Assembly (NCBI GenBank): GCA_022410635.1
Contig: JAJVDF010000003.1
Coordinates: forward strand, 824,167-888,166
DNA from: Tretioscincus oriximinensis
Taxonomy: Eukaryota; Chordata; Lepidosauria; Squamata; Gymnophthalmidae
DNA length: 64,000 bases
Direction: 5' to 3'
Shown: in pieces, positions 10,050-21,688 of the stretch
Numbering within the stretch: the first letter of the stretch is position 1
How the letters are laid out: the number at the start of each line of letters is the position of its first letter
Translations under genes and position numbers: made by a program
The notes under the pieces: generated by a model
The model's database searches: none
What the model was told of the DNA's origin: nothing
The model's input: the letters and a program-made list of their open reading frames with translations, nothing else

Positions 10050-10660
10050 TTATGATACCCAACCATGTTATCATACCACCCGGCAGCTGTCACAGGCTGG
10101 ATTCAAACTCCAATAATTAAAACTCCTCCAGTCAATGTTATCCGCAGATTGGACAGAGGCTGCAATGGAGATTTCACACTTCTATCAGTGCCATCGATGC
10201 TGAAATTCTTTAAAGAGTGATAACAACTCTAGAGTAGGAGTAAGGGGCTGTATAGGAGTGAGGCAAGACTTGAAGATGTTGGGGTAGTGGTCTGCAAATG
10301 TGGGACCTCCAAAGATGTGTGTGTGAGAGAGAATTACAAGGATAGGGATGGGATTTTGTGAACCTGCTCTTTCGTGTATCCTTGCCTGTTGGGGTAAGAA
10401 TTATGGAGATTGCCTTCACTATTGGGGGGGGGGGTTTAGATGTGCATATGGGTGCATTACTAAAGGCCATAAGAGTAGTCAAAAGGTGGGGGCTGTGAGA
10501 AAATTGCATATCTCCCCCAGAAGTTGACTGTCCCGCCTTCAACTGCCCCATCAACTACAAGTCTTGCCGTAAGCCTGCTTTCTTTTTATCCCCTATGCAA
10601 GAACTGTTATTACACTTTAAAGGGAAGGTAGCAGTGGTGACGGAAGTGTGAGCTCTCCAC
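10050..10660. other. No recognised feature
   Basis: Includes an open frame on the minus strand at 10210-10554 (114 codons, proline- and serine-rich). It shows no domain or family resemblance and is not supported as a gene. Confidence 0.4.
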
Positions 10661-10663
10661 AGC

Positions 10664-10873
10664 AGCAAGTCTGGTTTTGTGTTTAGAGTGTCCGTCTCTT
10701 ATCCTGGTTCGATTCTGCACTCTTCCATGAAAGTCAGCTGTTCTTTGGAGCTCTCTTAGCCGCACCTACTTCATAAAGTGTCAATTGTGGAGAGAAGAAC
10801 AGAAGGTTATGTAAGCTGCTTTGATTTCCTTTGAGTTGAGAAAAGTGATAAAAACCAACTTCTCCTCCTTCTA
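10664..10873 (+). mobile_element. tRNA-derived SINE A with (CTT)n-type tail
   Basis: Head with a B-box-like CTGGTTCGATTCTGC, body CTACTTCATAAAGTGTC, tail GTAAGCTGCTTTGATTTCC, TGATAAAAACCAACTTCTCC and a short pyrimidine run. Moderately diverged. Confidence 0.8.
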
Positions 10874-10879
10874 TCAGAT

Positions 10880-11985
10880 TGAGTGAGGATTAATTACTGG
10901 TGTTTGAATCCTGCCATAGAGTTTGCATAAGAACAAAAATTGATTTTATATTGGCCAGGAATCTGTTTTCTGCATGATGATGAAGCCTATATAGGGAGAT
11001 GGGGGGGATCCTTAGTATGCTTATTGTTTGCAGCCAGTACAGAATTGCTGAGTTTTGAACAAGCTAAGAGTTTGAAACTCAGTTTTCAATAAGGATAGCA
11101 ATGTCTAAACTTCTTTTGGTTTTATTCATTCTTCTGAGAACAAGAATTCCTGTGAAAGAGAGTTCAGAAAGTGCCCAACTTGTGCAGTTAAGCATATTTG
11201 ACTTTCTGAAGACTATGGAGTATCAAAATGAGTTGCAAATTAAAGGTTGCTCTTAAGCCTAACATAAATAAATGGGTTGCAATTTCTACACAAAACTTGA
11301 AATACAGAGATCATCTAGGGCAAAATGATGAACTTTTTTNGGGGGAAAAAATCCAGTCTTTTTCTTTGACAGTGATGCCATGTTTGCTATCCCAAACACT
11401 TATTCCAGTGCAGTTAACATTAGTGACATGAACCCAAAATATTTTTTAAAAAATTGCTTGGATTACACAGAATTTCTACTGGGATTCCATTCTGACATTG
11501 TGATTTTAGAAAGGTAAGACGGATTTTTTTGGGAGGAATTGTTTGAACACAGGAAATTCTGCAATCCTGTTACTCTTCTGAGGTTCTAATGCCATGCACA
11601 TTTACCTGAGAATAAACACTATTCAGCATAAGACATTTCCAGTATGTGTGGGTATAGAAGCCAAAGCAAACTTCAACTAGGGGTTGGTTTATCTAAAAAT
11701 AAAGACATAGATGCAAATGGGGTAGAAAAATGTAACAAATATACTAAAGATCTGTAGTAGTTGCTTTATTTGATCACAATGACTTTTGGCTTGTGGAAGA
11801 ACATTATTCATAACTAGGAACAAGCCTGTTTTATATACTTATTCTTAGCAGAAGCATCACAAAACTAGAAGACATGCAGTTAGGATGTCCTGTTCTTGTT
11901 ATGCTAACTCCATAGCAGAAGGCACTTTCTCTTAATTGTCAAACCATACCCTCTTAGATCCATTTGGCTAGCAAACTATTTTTGG
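10880..11985. other. No recognised feature
   Basis: AT-rich; one N at 11340 between a T run and a G run. No supported gene or repeat. Confidence 0.4.
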
Positions 11986-11989
11986 TACA

Positions 11990-12080
11990 GTCAATTTTAA
12001 CATGTTAATCATGTTTTTTATTGTCAATTGCCTGGAGACCTTTGGGTTTAGGGTGGTATAGAAATGCAAAACAATGAAAG
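11990..12080 (+). mobile_element. L2 LINE 3' tail
   Basis: ATTGCCTGGAGACCTTTGGG, then TTTAGGGTGGTATAGAAATG, matches the L2 3' terminus seen at 3850-3910 and 52395-52440. Confidence 0.65.
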
Positions 12081-13676
12081 TAATAACTGTCTGATGATTT
12101 ATGATTAGCAGTCAGGTGGAAAGGCTTGAGATGGTCCGATGTACACATGCAGCTAATAATTCTAGTTTTTCTAGATGGTCAATTTGGCCAGATTGTTCAT
12201 AGTTGTAATATAAAAAGTAGGCAAACAATCAACACAAAGTACAACTCCAGAGTAAAAGCCACCGAGCTTTGTTTCCTCTTCAATATCTGCCTGCCTCAGG
12301 TCTCTACAAATTGTGCTTAACCTATGCTGTTATGTTTAATAGAAAGACAGGTATAAATGAGAAGTAGACAGAAAGGTATTTTATTAAGTTACCATTGTCA
12401 TTATGAGTACAACTCTGCAACTTCAAGCAAAAAAGTAGTTCAAACAAGAAATTCCCCCTCCCTAATACTCATCTTGTACGGTGTCACAGATGTGCACATA
12501 AATAGATCTGTTGCTTCCATATCCATCACAGTACATTATTCATAACTCAATAAAGTAACTGTGCTTCTATTTACACATTCTCTCTTTCTCATACACACAT
12601 ACTTAAAATATGACTCATTCCAAGTCACACTGTGTTCAAACTGCCACATAACTTACCCCCCAAAGAATTTATTTCCAAGTAATGGTCCATAAATGGAAAG
12701 TAAAATCTGTAACCGAGGTGCTTTTGTTCAGTTCTTGCTAATGCAGGAGTTCCTCTGTTGCCTTCAAACAAATATCACATCCCAGCGTTTGTGTATTATC
12801 CAAGAAGGCGCCTTCTGTACCTTATCTGCAAAACTCCACCAATAAGTCACATTTCATTTGCACACAGGAATCCTTTTTCAAAACAAAGAGGCAGCCGGAG
12901 AGATTCCAGCCCCTGTCCAGCACACCTTGAAATGCAGTTTCTCTTTTTGGACACAGGAATTACAGCAGAGAGCAGTCATAGTACAGGGAAAGGATTCTCC
13001 GAAATACTTAATCACTCAGATATCAGCTGCTGTTCTTGCCTAGCCGTGCAGGTCTCAAGTCTATTCTCCCTCCCTTCTTCTCCCCTCATGTCTACAGAAC
13101 TATAAAGGCAGCTTGGAGGATTATGATTGGCAGAAGCAGCCAATTCCTTCAGCTAATCATCCTCAAGGTTTCCAAGGACTAAAAGCTATTGTGATGTCAT
13201 TCGGAGAGTGTGGGGTTACATAGGAACACATTCCAACAGAAGCTAATTCAGAGATCAGCCGTATTCTGCTCACACCCTGGTGATTGATTAGTTGTTCTGG
13301 GAGGATTTGCATAATTTGTCATTGTACAGTTGAACCACCTCCTTTATAACCTGGCTGTATTAAGTCCCAGCTTGCCAATGGCACTTTCAGATCCTGACAT
13401 CTACAACTGAAGCTGTAAACATAAAATCATAGAGAAATGTATAGTCTGAAGAGTGATTTTTCCAGCCATCAGAAAGACAGACACTAAGCTGAGAAGTAAG
13501 GGGAATGAAGAATGGGGATCATTTTTGCAGAAGATTGACAAGGGCTCTCTGCTCAGTTTGTGCTGCATTTAAAATGCTATGGGGACCATTTCAACCCAGA
13601 AATTGCAAAACTATCTAGAACTTTAAAAATATGTTTGTTTGTTGTTGTTTCATTTATAAAGCACCACCCATGTCAA
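12081..13676. other. No recognised gene
   Basis: Open frames at 12758-13105 and 12858-13043 overlap in different frames and resemble no family. There is a TG-rich run at 13633-13648. Nothing else is supported. Confidence 0.4.
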
Positions 13677-13762
13677 TATATACTGCTCAAAACAATTAAG
13701 GGAACACTTAGTGTTACACTGTTATGTTAAAGTGTTCCCTTAATTGTTTTCAGCAGTATATA
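13677..13762. mobile_element. Tc1/mariner-like terminal palindrome (MITE)
   Basis: Two 33-nt arms (13677-13709 and 13730-13762) are inverted copies with one mismatch, separated by 20 nt. Each arm runs from a TA-rich edge through TACTGCTCAAAACAATTAAG (C or G at the one mismatch) to GGGAACACTT. From memory the arm resembles the terminal repeat of a Tc1/mariner family common in fish and other vertebrates; TA at both edges fits TA target duplication. No transposase remains. A SINE B tail begins about 30 bp downstream. Confidence 0.8.
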
Positions 13763-13791
13763 TAAAATGCAATGTCTACAACAAATGCAAT

Positions 13792-13905
13792 AGAAGAAGA
13801 AGGAGAAGGAGAAGAAGTAGGAGGAGAAGAAGGAGGAGAAGAAGAAGGAGGAGGAGAAGAAGGAGAAGAAGGAGGAGAAGGAGGAGAAGAAGGAGAAGAA
13901 GAAGA
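13792..13905. repeat. GAA/GGA microsatellite, SINE tail expansion
   Basis: About 114 bp of almost pure purine in GAA/GGA triplets, contiguous with the inverted 3' end of the SINE at 13906. The poly-Arg and poly-Glu open frames across it are artefacts. Confidence 0.9.
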
Positions 13906-14190
13906 ACTGGGTTCTTATATCCCGCTTTTTCTCACCTTTCAAAGGGACTCAAAGTGGCTTACAAGGGTATTTTGTCCGAAGGGTCACATTCTATCTTCCC
14001 CACCGGACTCTGGTGGTTCCCATGTATCTACTTGCAGTCAGTTGCAATTTCTTGCAGTTCCTGCTTTTGAATAGCTGGGTTGGCTAGAGCTACAGGCTAG
14101 TGGAAGGTGCTCACCCCTCCCCACATCCCACACAGGGCTTCGAAACTCCATTTCCCAGATGAGAGATGAATTCCTAAGCGACTGAGCTAT
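13906..14190 (-). mobile_element. tRNA-derived SINE B, near full length
   Basis: Inverted copy of the 9.4-kb SINE B: GGTTCTTATATCCCGC tail, CTTTCAAAGGGACTC, a TTGCAGTCAGTTGCAATTTC block, AAGGTGCTCACCCCTCC, then the head ending in GCGACTGAGCTAT, the inverted A box. The tail is hugely expanded (13792-13905). Confidence 0.85.
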
Positions 14191-14191
14191 T

Positions 14192-16025
14192 TAATATTAA
14201 ATAGTAAAAGTAATTATTCAGTGACATTAAAGGCCTTGAAAATAGGACCAGTTTTAACTGGGATTTGAAGATGACAAGAGAAGGGATGGAAAGGATGTGA
14301 GCAGGGAGAGAATTCCAGAGGTGAGGGTTTAATAAGGGAAAATGAGCGCATGTTTCAACATCATTTGCGCATTTTCTAATCTCAAAAATAAAAGCCAAGC
14401 CAAATTTTGAATCATGAAATTCTATACTCAGTCACTCTGATAAATCATAAAACAAACTCAATAAAATGTTGTTTTGACTAGTTCATAAAAATAAGCCAGG
14501 AAATTAATCTCAATAAAATCTCAAAAGCTTGCATTGGACTAAATATACATAGAACTGTGGTTGTCATGGCAAAGAAAAAAATACCAAAACTTCACATCTG
14601 GATTAGTGGTGAATCACATCCACTGTTCTTTCCTCAATTGTGCAAATTTTTCTGAAAATGCACATGTCCTACAATGACTTCTATGTGTTTGATCCTAGAA
14701 ATGTTGTGCAGAGGGGGTCTTTAAACAACAAAACTTAGACTTAAGTTTTTTTTATTGTGATTTTGAAAACCACAAACAATCTGAAAACATCTGTGATATA
14801 TGTCAAATAAATAATTAAGATGCCAAACTTTCTATGCATAATTTATATGTTTGTGTGTCGTTGAGAAATAAGAGACAGAGGAGGGTTATAAAACTGAATT
14901 TGACACAGTCAGTCATAGCTCAAGTTCTCTTCAGTAAACTTTGGCTTTCTTGTTGTTATTGAAACTGCTTTCAGTACATCTGTACACCAAACACACTTTA
15001 TTGAGAAATATCCAGATTTTAATATATTCAAGTTTCAGTCCAAAGGCCAAAATCAAAAATTAAAATGCAATTGCTTCAGAACAATAAAAAGAATCAACAA
15101 ATAAAATTTCAATTTCTGGAAATAATGTGGCAGAACATTGCCAATCAATATCTACTGTCACCAATATTTCCTGTTTGAATATCCTCACACTTAAGTAGAC
15201 AATGACACACATACAGAACTTGGCTGTGGACTAGTCGACTATTATTTTAGTCACAAATAACATCAAGTTTTAGTTCCCATAATGCCAGAAGCATTGTGGA
15301 AAAGATAGTTGAGTGCTCAAAAGTACTATATACATGATTAATAATAATAATTTTTCCCTTGCTATGTCATCTCACACAGATGAATGCTAGTTTAACTACA
15401 ATGAATCCTGTCTTTCAAACAAAGCATTCAACACTATTTGTTTAAAAGGAACTGTTGTGAAACAAATGTTGCTCCTCAATCAGCTTAGAAGAATTTTGCT
15501 GGATTCGAGGTACCTGTTGTGCAATCTTACCATTAATAAGAAAGGTATCGCTGAGTTCGACATTCCAAGCTCTGCCATTGTTCTTTAAGGACCAATGACA
15601 GAACTTGGAACATTGAGTGCAGCACATGTGCACCCACAGTGCTGGTGCTGTAGGCTGCCTGCCCCCCCCCCCCATCCAACACAACAGAGAGTAACCTCTG
15701 GCATTCAAATCTGCCATTGCTACCCAGGCTTTTCAGCTAGTCTACATCTATTTGAAATGCCTAATCGAAGTCCTTTCTGAGCTCCCACAGGTGATCACGA
15801 AATCATAAACTGGTGTCCAAAAGAGACCAGCAGGAAACGTTGCTTAGCATAGAACTTTTATAAAAAATGGAATTCAACAAGACAGTTGACTCATTCTTTC
15901 AGAATTCATCTAAAAAAAAAAAGCAATACATTGTGACAAGCAGTATGTTGTCGCTGGTAGATTATCTCTTGCAACACTGCTTCGTCTAGACTTCCTCCAG
16001 TAGTCCAGCAACTTATATAACCATC
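14192..16025. other. No recognised gene
   Basis: AT-rich unique-looking sequence. A poly(C) run lies at 15662-15673. No open frame has family resemblance. Confidence 0.4.
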
Positions 16026-16027
16026 TC

Positions 16028-16175
16028 GTCTTCTCTTCACAACACACACCTTGTCAAGTAAGTGGGGCTGAGAAAATTCTGAAGAACTCAGAATCAAAAT
16101 CACCCAGCTGATTTTTGTGGAGGAGTGCAGAATCAAACCCGGAAACATTCTAACCACTACACCAGCCTGACTCTG
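16028..16175 (-). mobile_element. SINE A, 3'-truncated
   Basis: CTTCTCTTCACAACACACACC body, CAGAATCAAACCCGG inverted B box and CTAACCACTACACCAG inverted A box are present; the shared 3' tail is absent. Confidence 0.8.
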
Positions 16176-16780
16176 AGAATGCTTCAGCACACTGATTGCT
16201 CTTGCAGCAGGCTGTATCACCCTCCTGACTGAATAAAAGGAAAGAGGTGTCCTGTCACCTGAATCTTCCTTTGATGGTCTAAAGATGCAGATGTAACTAC
16301 TATTACTTAAATAATAGGCTCCATTTTCAGGTTCTGCAATCTGTTTTTATTGTTTTATATGCTTTCTACACTTGCATAAAAACAGAATGAATCAACTGTG
16401 AATTAGTTGAACTTTAACGATTCAAAATGGAATCAGTGCAGGTGTTTCTGTATATACCGTATAAAAAAAGGAAATGGGAGAACAGTTATATCAGTGGTAT
16501 TTCCAGGTTGAAGAGACACCCAGAATGCCTGTAGCAGTGATTTGTAGGTGAAGGTTTTGCATTTGCCTTCTGCTTAATAACAGTTGGAGGTCCGGTATGA
16601 GACAGAATGTTAGATTGAGGTCTGTGTCCCAGCTGAGCCGATTTCCTTTTATATGCTTCTAGATTAAAATCTTTGAAAGATTTTTCAAAGTCATAAAAAT
16701 AAAGTCGTGTTTTTCCTTGTAAAAATAAAAGACAATGCAGCTTTAGGAATTTGTCAAGCCAGAGTCAGATGTATACTTTT
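16176..16780. other. No recognised feature
   Basis: AT-rich; nothing supported. Confidence 0.4.
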
Positions 16781-16864
16781 AATCCATCTTTGGTCCTGAA
16801 GAACTGGACTAAACCAGAGGGGAAAATCGGTTTAGTCCAGTTCTGCAGGATTCCAGTTGGATTA
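16781..16864. repeat. 84-bp hairpin palindrome
   Basis: Arms 16781-16815 and 16829-16864 are inverted copies. The inner 22 nt (GAAGAACTGGACTAAACC and its inverse GGTTTAGTCCAGTTCTGC) are almost perfect; the outer AATCCA / TGGATT part is weaker. The loop is 13 nt. A one-sided relative lies near 8655, suggesting a short non-autonomous transposon. Confidence 0.75.
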
Positions 16865-17544
16865 TGTTTCTAACTCTGCCCTCAGTTTTTGGGATTGGAA
16901 CAGTAGGGGGTTATTCTTTCCTATCTCTTTTTTCCTCCATAAAATAGTTAGGGCTAATGGGGAGAGGCCCATATAATTCATTTTCTGCTATTACATTCAA
17001 TTTCTGATTTCCCTAACGATTCTTTCACAGGAAGCATTAGCTTTCTAAATGTACACACCCTTTAAAACTCTGTGTTTGTGGTTGCATATAGTTGTTAATG
17101 AAACATACTGGAGGGAATGAATCTATCTTGGGTCAGTTTCATTTTAGTGATCGTGTAGTGTATATAAATAAAATCATTGCAACAAGTTGTCTAACATGAA
17201 ACTGTTTTTCCAATAAGGCGAAATATATACAAAAGCAAGCTAAAGCCTGTGGGTGCCACTGGAACCTTATTTTTCCCAGTATAATCTATAAATATTTTTT
17301 GCCTGAAATTCAAACATTTAAAACCCTGCAGATGATCAAAATTTTCAGTTTTGTCCAAAAGATCTGGATGGTAACAGATGCTCCTGCTAAGGAATCTTAG
17401 CCAAGTGGTTAAGCTTGTTCTATGATATTTGTTTTAATTTAGATGCTAAGATCAGCATGCTTAGTCTGTCTCAGGGCTTTTGTTCCCCAGCAAAATAGTC
17501 TGCCATGGCACTGGAATCCAATATTAAACAGAGAAATGTTCTAC
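16865..17544. other. No recognised feature
   Basis: AT-rich; nothing supported. Confidence 0.4.
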
Positions 17545-17710
17545 GCCCTTTCCTCACTGAGCCTTAATTTGAACTGTACCTCATGACAAAGGTTGGCTAC
17601 CCACATGCCAATGTACACTATGGCAGGCTTCCCATAGTTAACACTAGCATGTAAATGGCAGGCTCTTATTCCGAGATATAGCCCAGAATAAAACTCAGTG
17701 GGGACATGGC
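17545..17710. mobile_element. Short palindromic element, GTCCCC..GGGGAC family, copy 3
   Basis: Left end GCCCTTTCCTCACTGAG, right end CTCAGTGGGGACATGGC, with internal CCGAGATATAGCCCAGAATA and an ACACTAGCATGTAAATGGC block. It corresponds to 6413-6550 and gives the clearest TIR of the family. Confidence 0.6.
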
Positions 17711-18400
17711 TCTAGTAATTTATAGTTATAGTTAGCCAACCCCTATTGAGTCTAGAGGTTAAGGTAAATATTTTCTTTCTTCAGCTCAAGTTCCATTTGA
17801 ATTACCTGTTTGTGTGCTGTAGGCTAATGCATGGCAGCCTTGTTTCCTTCCTCAGCACTTGCCATTGGTGGAGGGTTTCAGAACCTCCAAAACAACCAGA
17901 GGGTATTAAGCACTTTCAGCAAATTGGTACTGCTACTGGGCATGAAGGAGAAGACAGAGGGAGCCTTGATCCTATGTTCTTTTTATCAGAAATTAAGTCT
18001 GAGAAAGTGAGAGAGAAGGGGCAAGTTTTAATAACATATTAAACTTCAACAATCACCAGATCCAGTTGGCTTACACCCATAGTCAAAGATGAAACTGTGG
18101 ACCTCCTTATAAAAATAAGCAATTTTTCATTATACTTGGCTCTGTAGCAGAGGCTGGAAAGTGACCAAGAGATCTCTAATTTTACAAAAAGACTCAAGGG
18201 AAGACCTGGGAAATGATGGATTTGCGAGTTTAATGTATTTTCCAGAAAGCATCATTAAAAATAAAATTACCAAATGTTTAAAAGTCGAAGCCTTGCTCAA
18301 GGATAGCCAACATGGCTTCTGCAAGTAAAATTCATGCCTAAAATATTACCTAATAGATTAGTTTATTTGAACATTTTTTCTACATTTGGTCAGTAGAACT
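17711..18400. other. No recognised feature
   Basis: An open frame at 17746-18042 (98 codons) resembles nothing I know. Confidence 0.35.
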
Positions 18401-18404
18401 GTCT

Positions 18405-18608
18405 AGTTGATTAGTGCTATTCTTCCATACCAACCTGTCCATGCTTTGAGATCTGCAGCGGGGGGCTTCCTGACTGTACCACTTCTCTCAGTGGCAAAGA
18501 GGTTGGAACCCAGGTTACCATTAGATATTGTTGTTTTAATATGTTGGTTTGGTTTTAGTGTGTTGACTTTTTATTTTAAACTGCCCTGAGACCTTCGGGT
18601 ATAGGGCC
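18405..18608 (+). mobile_element. L2 LINE 3' fragment
   Basis: CATGCTTTGAGATCTGCAG, then CTTCCTGACTGTACCAC, then the 3' end CTGCCCTGAGACCTTCGGG and TATAGGGC. It matches 3600-3910 with an internal deletion that removes the WNSLP-coding part. Confidence 0.75.
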
Positions 18609-18650
18609 ACATACATACATACATACATACATACATACATACATACATAG
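18609..18650. repeat. (ACAT)n microsatellite
   Basis: About ten CATA/ACAT units directly after the L2 3' end, where AAATAAATA normally sits, so it probably expanded from the L2 tail. Confidence 0.9.
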
Positions 18651-18717
18651 TCTCAATGAATCCCTATACTGATAGAAGTGACTGTGTCATGCTGTCCAGT
18701 CTACTCAAATCTTCAAA

Positions 18718-18736
18718 TACACTATATTGCCAAAAG
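18718..18736. mobile_element. Lone Tc1/mariner-type terminal repeat
   Basis: TACACTATATTGCCAAAAG. From memory this is the terminal motif of a common vertebrate (notably fish) Tc1-like transposon. No inverted partner is visible nearby, so it would be a truncated end or a chance match of 19 nt. Confidence 0.5.
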
Positions 18737-18739
18737 ACC

Positions 18740-19345
18740 TGCATTCACTTGTCACAGTCAGCAAGCTACACAATGACACCACTGTGCATGCCACCACCTC
18801 CATCTGGGATTGGTCGGAATAAATACCAGTTCCAGAGCTCAGATTTCAGGCATATTGGTGATGTCTGTTTTATTTATAGTAGAGATTTGAAGAGAAATAA
18901 ATATTTGAAGATTTAAAAGGGGGAAAAATACTATATACATTTTAGTTGGCGCATCTGCTAGGTTTACATTAAAAAAACCAGAAAAGAGTAATGAAGTTTT
19001 AATGGGTCTGTAACACAGGAAATTTTAACAGGTGCTTGTAAATGCCTATAACATTTGCTCTTTGGCCACACCTATTAAAGCTGCATTTATTTGTCCAGTG
19101 TGTGTGTATTTTAAATGGCAATCCTACATATCCTCAAAGGGATAAAGCAGAAATTAAACATTGAGTAGAATGTTCAATAGCTCCTCTATGAAGGCTTTTT
19201 GTTAAAAGAGAGTCAAATGAGAAAAAGCATTTCTATAGCAATAAAGTATTAGAGCAGCACACTGCATCAAAGACGGTCTTGTCTATGATATGTGTGTCCA
19301 GTCTCCTCTACATATACTGTAAATGCTATGATAAATAATAACAAA
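18740..19345. other. No recognised feature
   Basis: AT-rich; nothing supported. Confidence 0.35.
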
Positions 19346-19349
19346 CCTT

Positions 19350-19410
19350 TATTTACAATACCCTTTTCACCAAAGGGCAGCACACATAGCTTTCGTTACA
19401 TTCTGTGGAC
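19350..19410 (-). mobile_element. SINE A with L2-like tail, 3' fragment
   Basis: CCAAAGGGCAGCACACATAG, then CTTTCGTTACATTCTGTGGAC, parallels 2696-2756 of the chimeric SINE at 2660-2912, including the L2-like TTTATTTAC edge. Confidence 0.6.
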
Positions 19411-19581
19411 AGTACAATATTCTTATGATCCAGAAACCATATTCCAGATTTCCTAGCTCAACATTCTATAAGAGGCTGGCAGAGGAAATACCATAGAAGA
19501 ACCCCACAACTATTGTCCCTTTGTCTCTATGGAGTAAGCACTTGTTTAATGGTTGCTGAATGTAGAAACTCATTTAACACT

Positions 19582-19690
19582 TAGCCTACATCCAGATATC
19601 GCCATTCACTTATATTTGGATATTTCAGAATATTTATACTTCAGAATATTCAAGCACATCAGAATGAGTAAGTGGTTTGTGGGTACAGCC
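19582..19690. mobile_element. Short TIR element, GCATCCA family
   Basis: AGCCTACATCCAGATATCG at the left, a TTTGGATATTTCAGAATATT core, and GGGTACAGCC at the right. It resembles the 42808-42957 element in core and ends. Confidence 0.4.
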
Positions 19691-20198
19691 TTAACCTCAG
19701 AGATTCCCAGAGATTATATGGATACACAATATTGTAATTCAGGGGCTGTGGTATGGCATATCCCTTCTCAAAACTGAGTTCCTTCCTTAATTACAAAATG
19801 CCTTCACACCTTAAATTTTGAGAAGCTATGAAGTGCCTCAGTTCCTTTAATAATGCCAACTTCTTTTCTGTATTACTGTATTTCCCAGTTTATCACTTCT
19901 AGTGTCCTGGGGGGGTGTTGTCCAAGCAAAATGTAATAAAGATGGGCTGTCTTTTCTTCCCAGACTTTTTTTCGGGTTCAATCTGTGCAACAAACTAGGA
20001 TGGGATTTACATAGCACCGTAATGATATTGTGCAAGTATTTGGAGGCAGGAGACAGCACATTACCATACCCATCCAGCAACTACTTCATTTTGGCTGCAT
20101 TCTGCCTTGTGGGAGGGAAAGTGAATTGGAAATATGTGAAGAGGATTTAGATTGGCTTCATAGTTTTTCCTTATTCCCAGGCCAGCAGGGCAGGGAAA

Positions 20199-20428
20199 GA
20201 AGAAGAGTCATTTTTATACCCTGCTTTTCACAACTCAAAAGGAAATCAAACCAGCTTGCATAACTTTCTGTTCTTCTCCTCACCACAGACACCTTGTGAA
20301 GTAGATGGGGCTGAGAGAGCTCTGAAGAACAGTGAGTAGCCCAATGTCACCCAGTTGGCTTTTTGTGGATAAGTGTAGAATTGAAGCAGGAGATAAGAGT
20401 CCGACACTCTAATCACTGCACCAGACAG
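20199..20428 (-). mobile_element. tRNA-derived SINE A with common tail
   Basis: GAAGAAGAGTCATTTTTATA tail, CAAACCAGCTTGCATAAC, CACCACAGACACCTTGTGAAG body, then a diverged B box and CTAATCACTGCACCAGAC, the inverted A box. Confidence 0.85.
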
Positions 20429-20429
20429 A

Positions 20430-21688
20430 AGTGTACGCGAGTGATGCAAAGTTCTTGGAACTTGAGAGAAGTGCCAAGCTCTTGGGTAAAACCAGGGATT
20501 TTGTACTACCAGATCCATCTGAACCATCAGAACTGTTATACATAATTATAGCTAAACTGTAATGATAGCCAAGTTCTGCTGTGTGAGTGGTTTATGTTAT
20601 CATCGTCTGATCCAGAAATAAATTAGTATACGAAGCCAGTGAGGTGAAAATGAATGAAAATAGAGGGAGGCAGTTTTGCTGGCCTGACATAGAGAAGACA
20701 ATATAGATCTGTTAATACAGTGTGGACATATGCCAACAGCCCTTTAAAGTGGGTTAGTGGTAGATCACATTTATCGAGTTAACATGAGTGCTAAAGCTGT
20801 GGAATCATGATTACACAGTGGTGCATATACATACGTAAATCGGATTCATGTGATAAGAGCAAGACTGCCAGAGCTTAAACAGCCATCCATCATTTAAACA
20901 GTGTGGCTAAGGCTGCTTTCCCACTACAAGTTTTAAATTGCTTTTTTATTTAAAAGTGAGACAATACATTTGCAAAGTATGTCCCCATTTACCTTTAATC
21001 TTCCTCACAGTTCCCTCTGTTCTCAACACACCCTGGGAATTCTCATGACATCACAAGCCCCAGAAATCATTGCTGCCCTTGTCTGACTACAAGCCCCAGC
21101 ACTCTTTGCATGCCTGCATACAATTCCCAGGCATTCTCTGCTAGCAAACTGCCAATGAGCATTTTACAATTTACATATTCAAGGTCCGGAGGGAGTGTTC
21201 TTTCAGACTTTACAAAAAGGAGGCTACTAAATTGCATAAAATGCAGTGGCTATTTACGCTGCAGCAAAGACCTTTAGAGGGAATGGAATGCTGGACACGG
21301 GTGATTCCATGGGGTGAACAGAAGGTAAAATCATGTCCAAAGCACAGGGCCTGCCTTACCTTTCTGTCCTCTTCACAGTTTCTTTGCTGGGAAATGATGG
21401 CTATTGGTGCACTTTTGAAATTCTGAAGCTAACAAACAAGCATTAGGATTCAGGAGGTAACAGCACTCCCGTTGCATTCAAGCAACAGGGAAACAGACAA
21501 ACCAGAGCACGGAGACTCCCAAAGAGTCATCAGTGTTAAGAACTTAATGTTGCATATTAGCACTTGTACTCCCACTTTTAACATGGCTCAACGTAATGGA
21601 TCTATCATAGCATGAGATCGAAGGACTACAGAAGATATGTTTTATGTGTGTGTGAATGAGAGTGTGAGAGAAAGCCCACTTCTATAAG
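20430..21688. other. No recognised gene
   Basis: Contains a CATCACAAGCCCCAG / CTACAAGCCCCAG repeated phrase near 21050-21100 of unknown origin. Nothing coding is supported. Confidence 0.35.

Noticed and set aside
12758..13105. 115-codon open frame as a possible exon
   Set aside because: No recognisable domain, a second frame overlaps it, and no splice-site context is convincing.
13744..14074. Open frames of about 100 codons rich in Arg or Glu
   Set aside because: They are translations of the GAA/GGA microsatellite plus the inverted SINE B.
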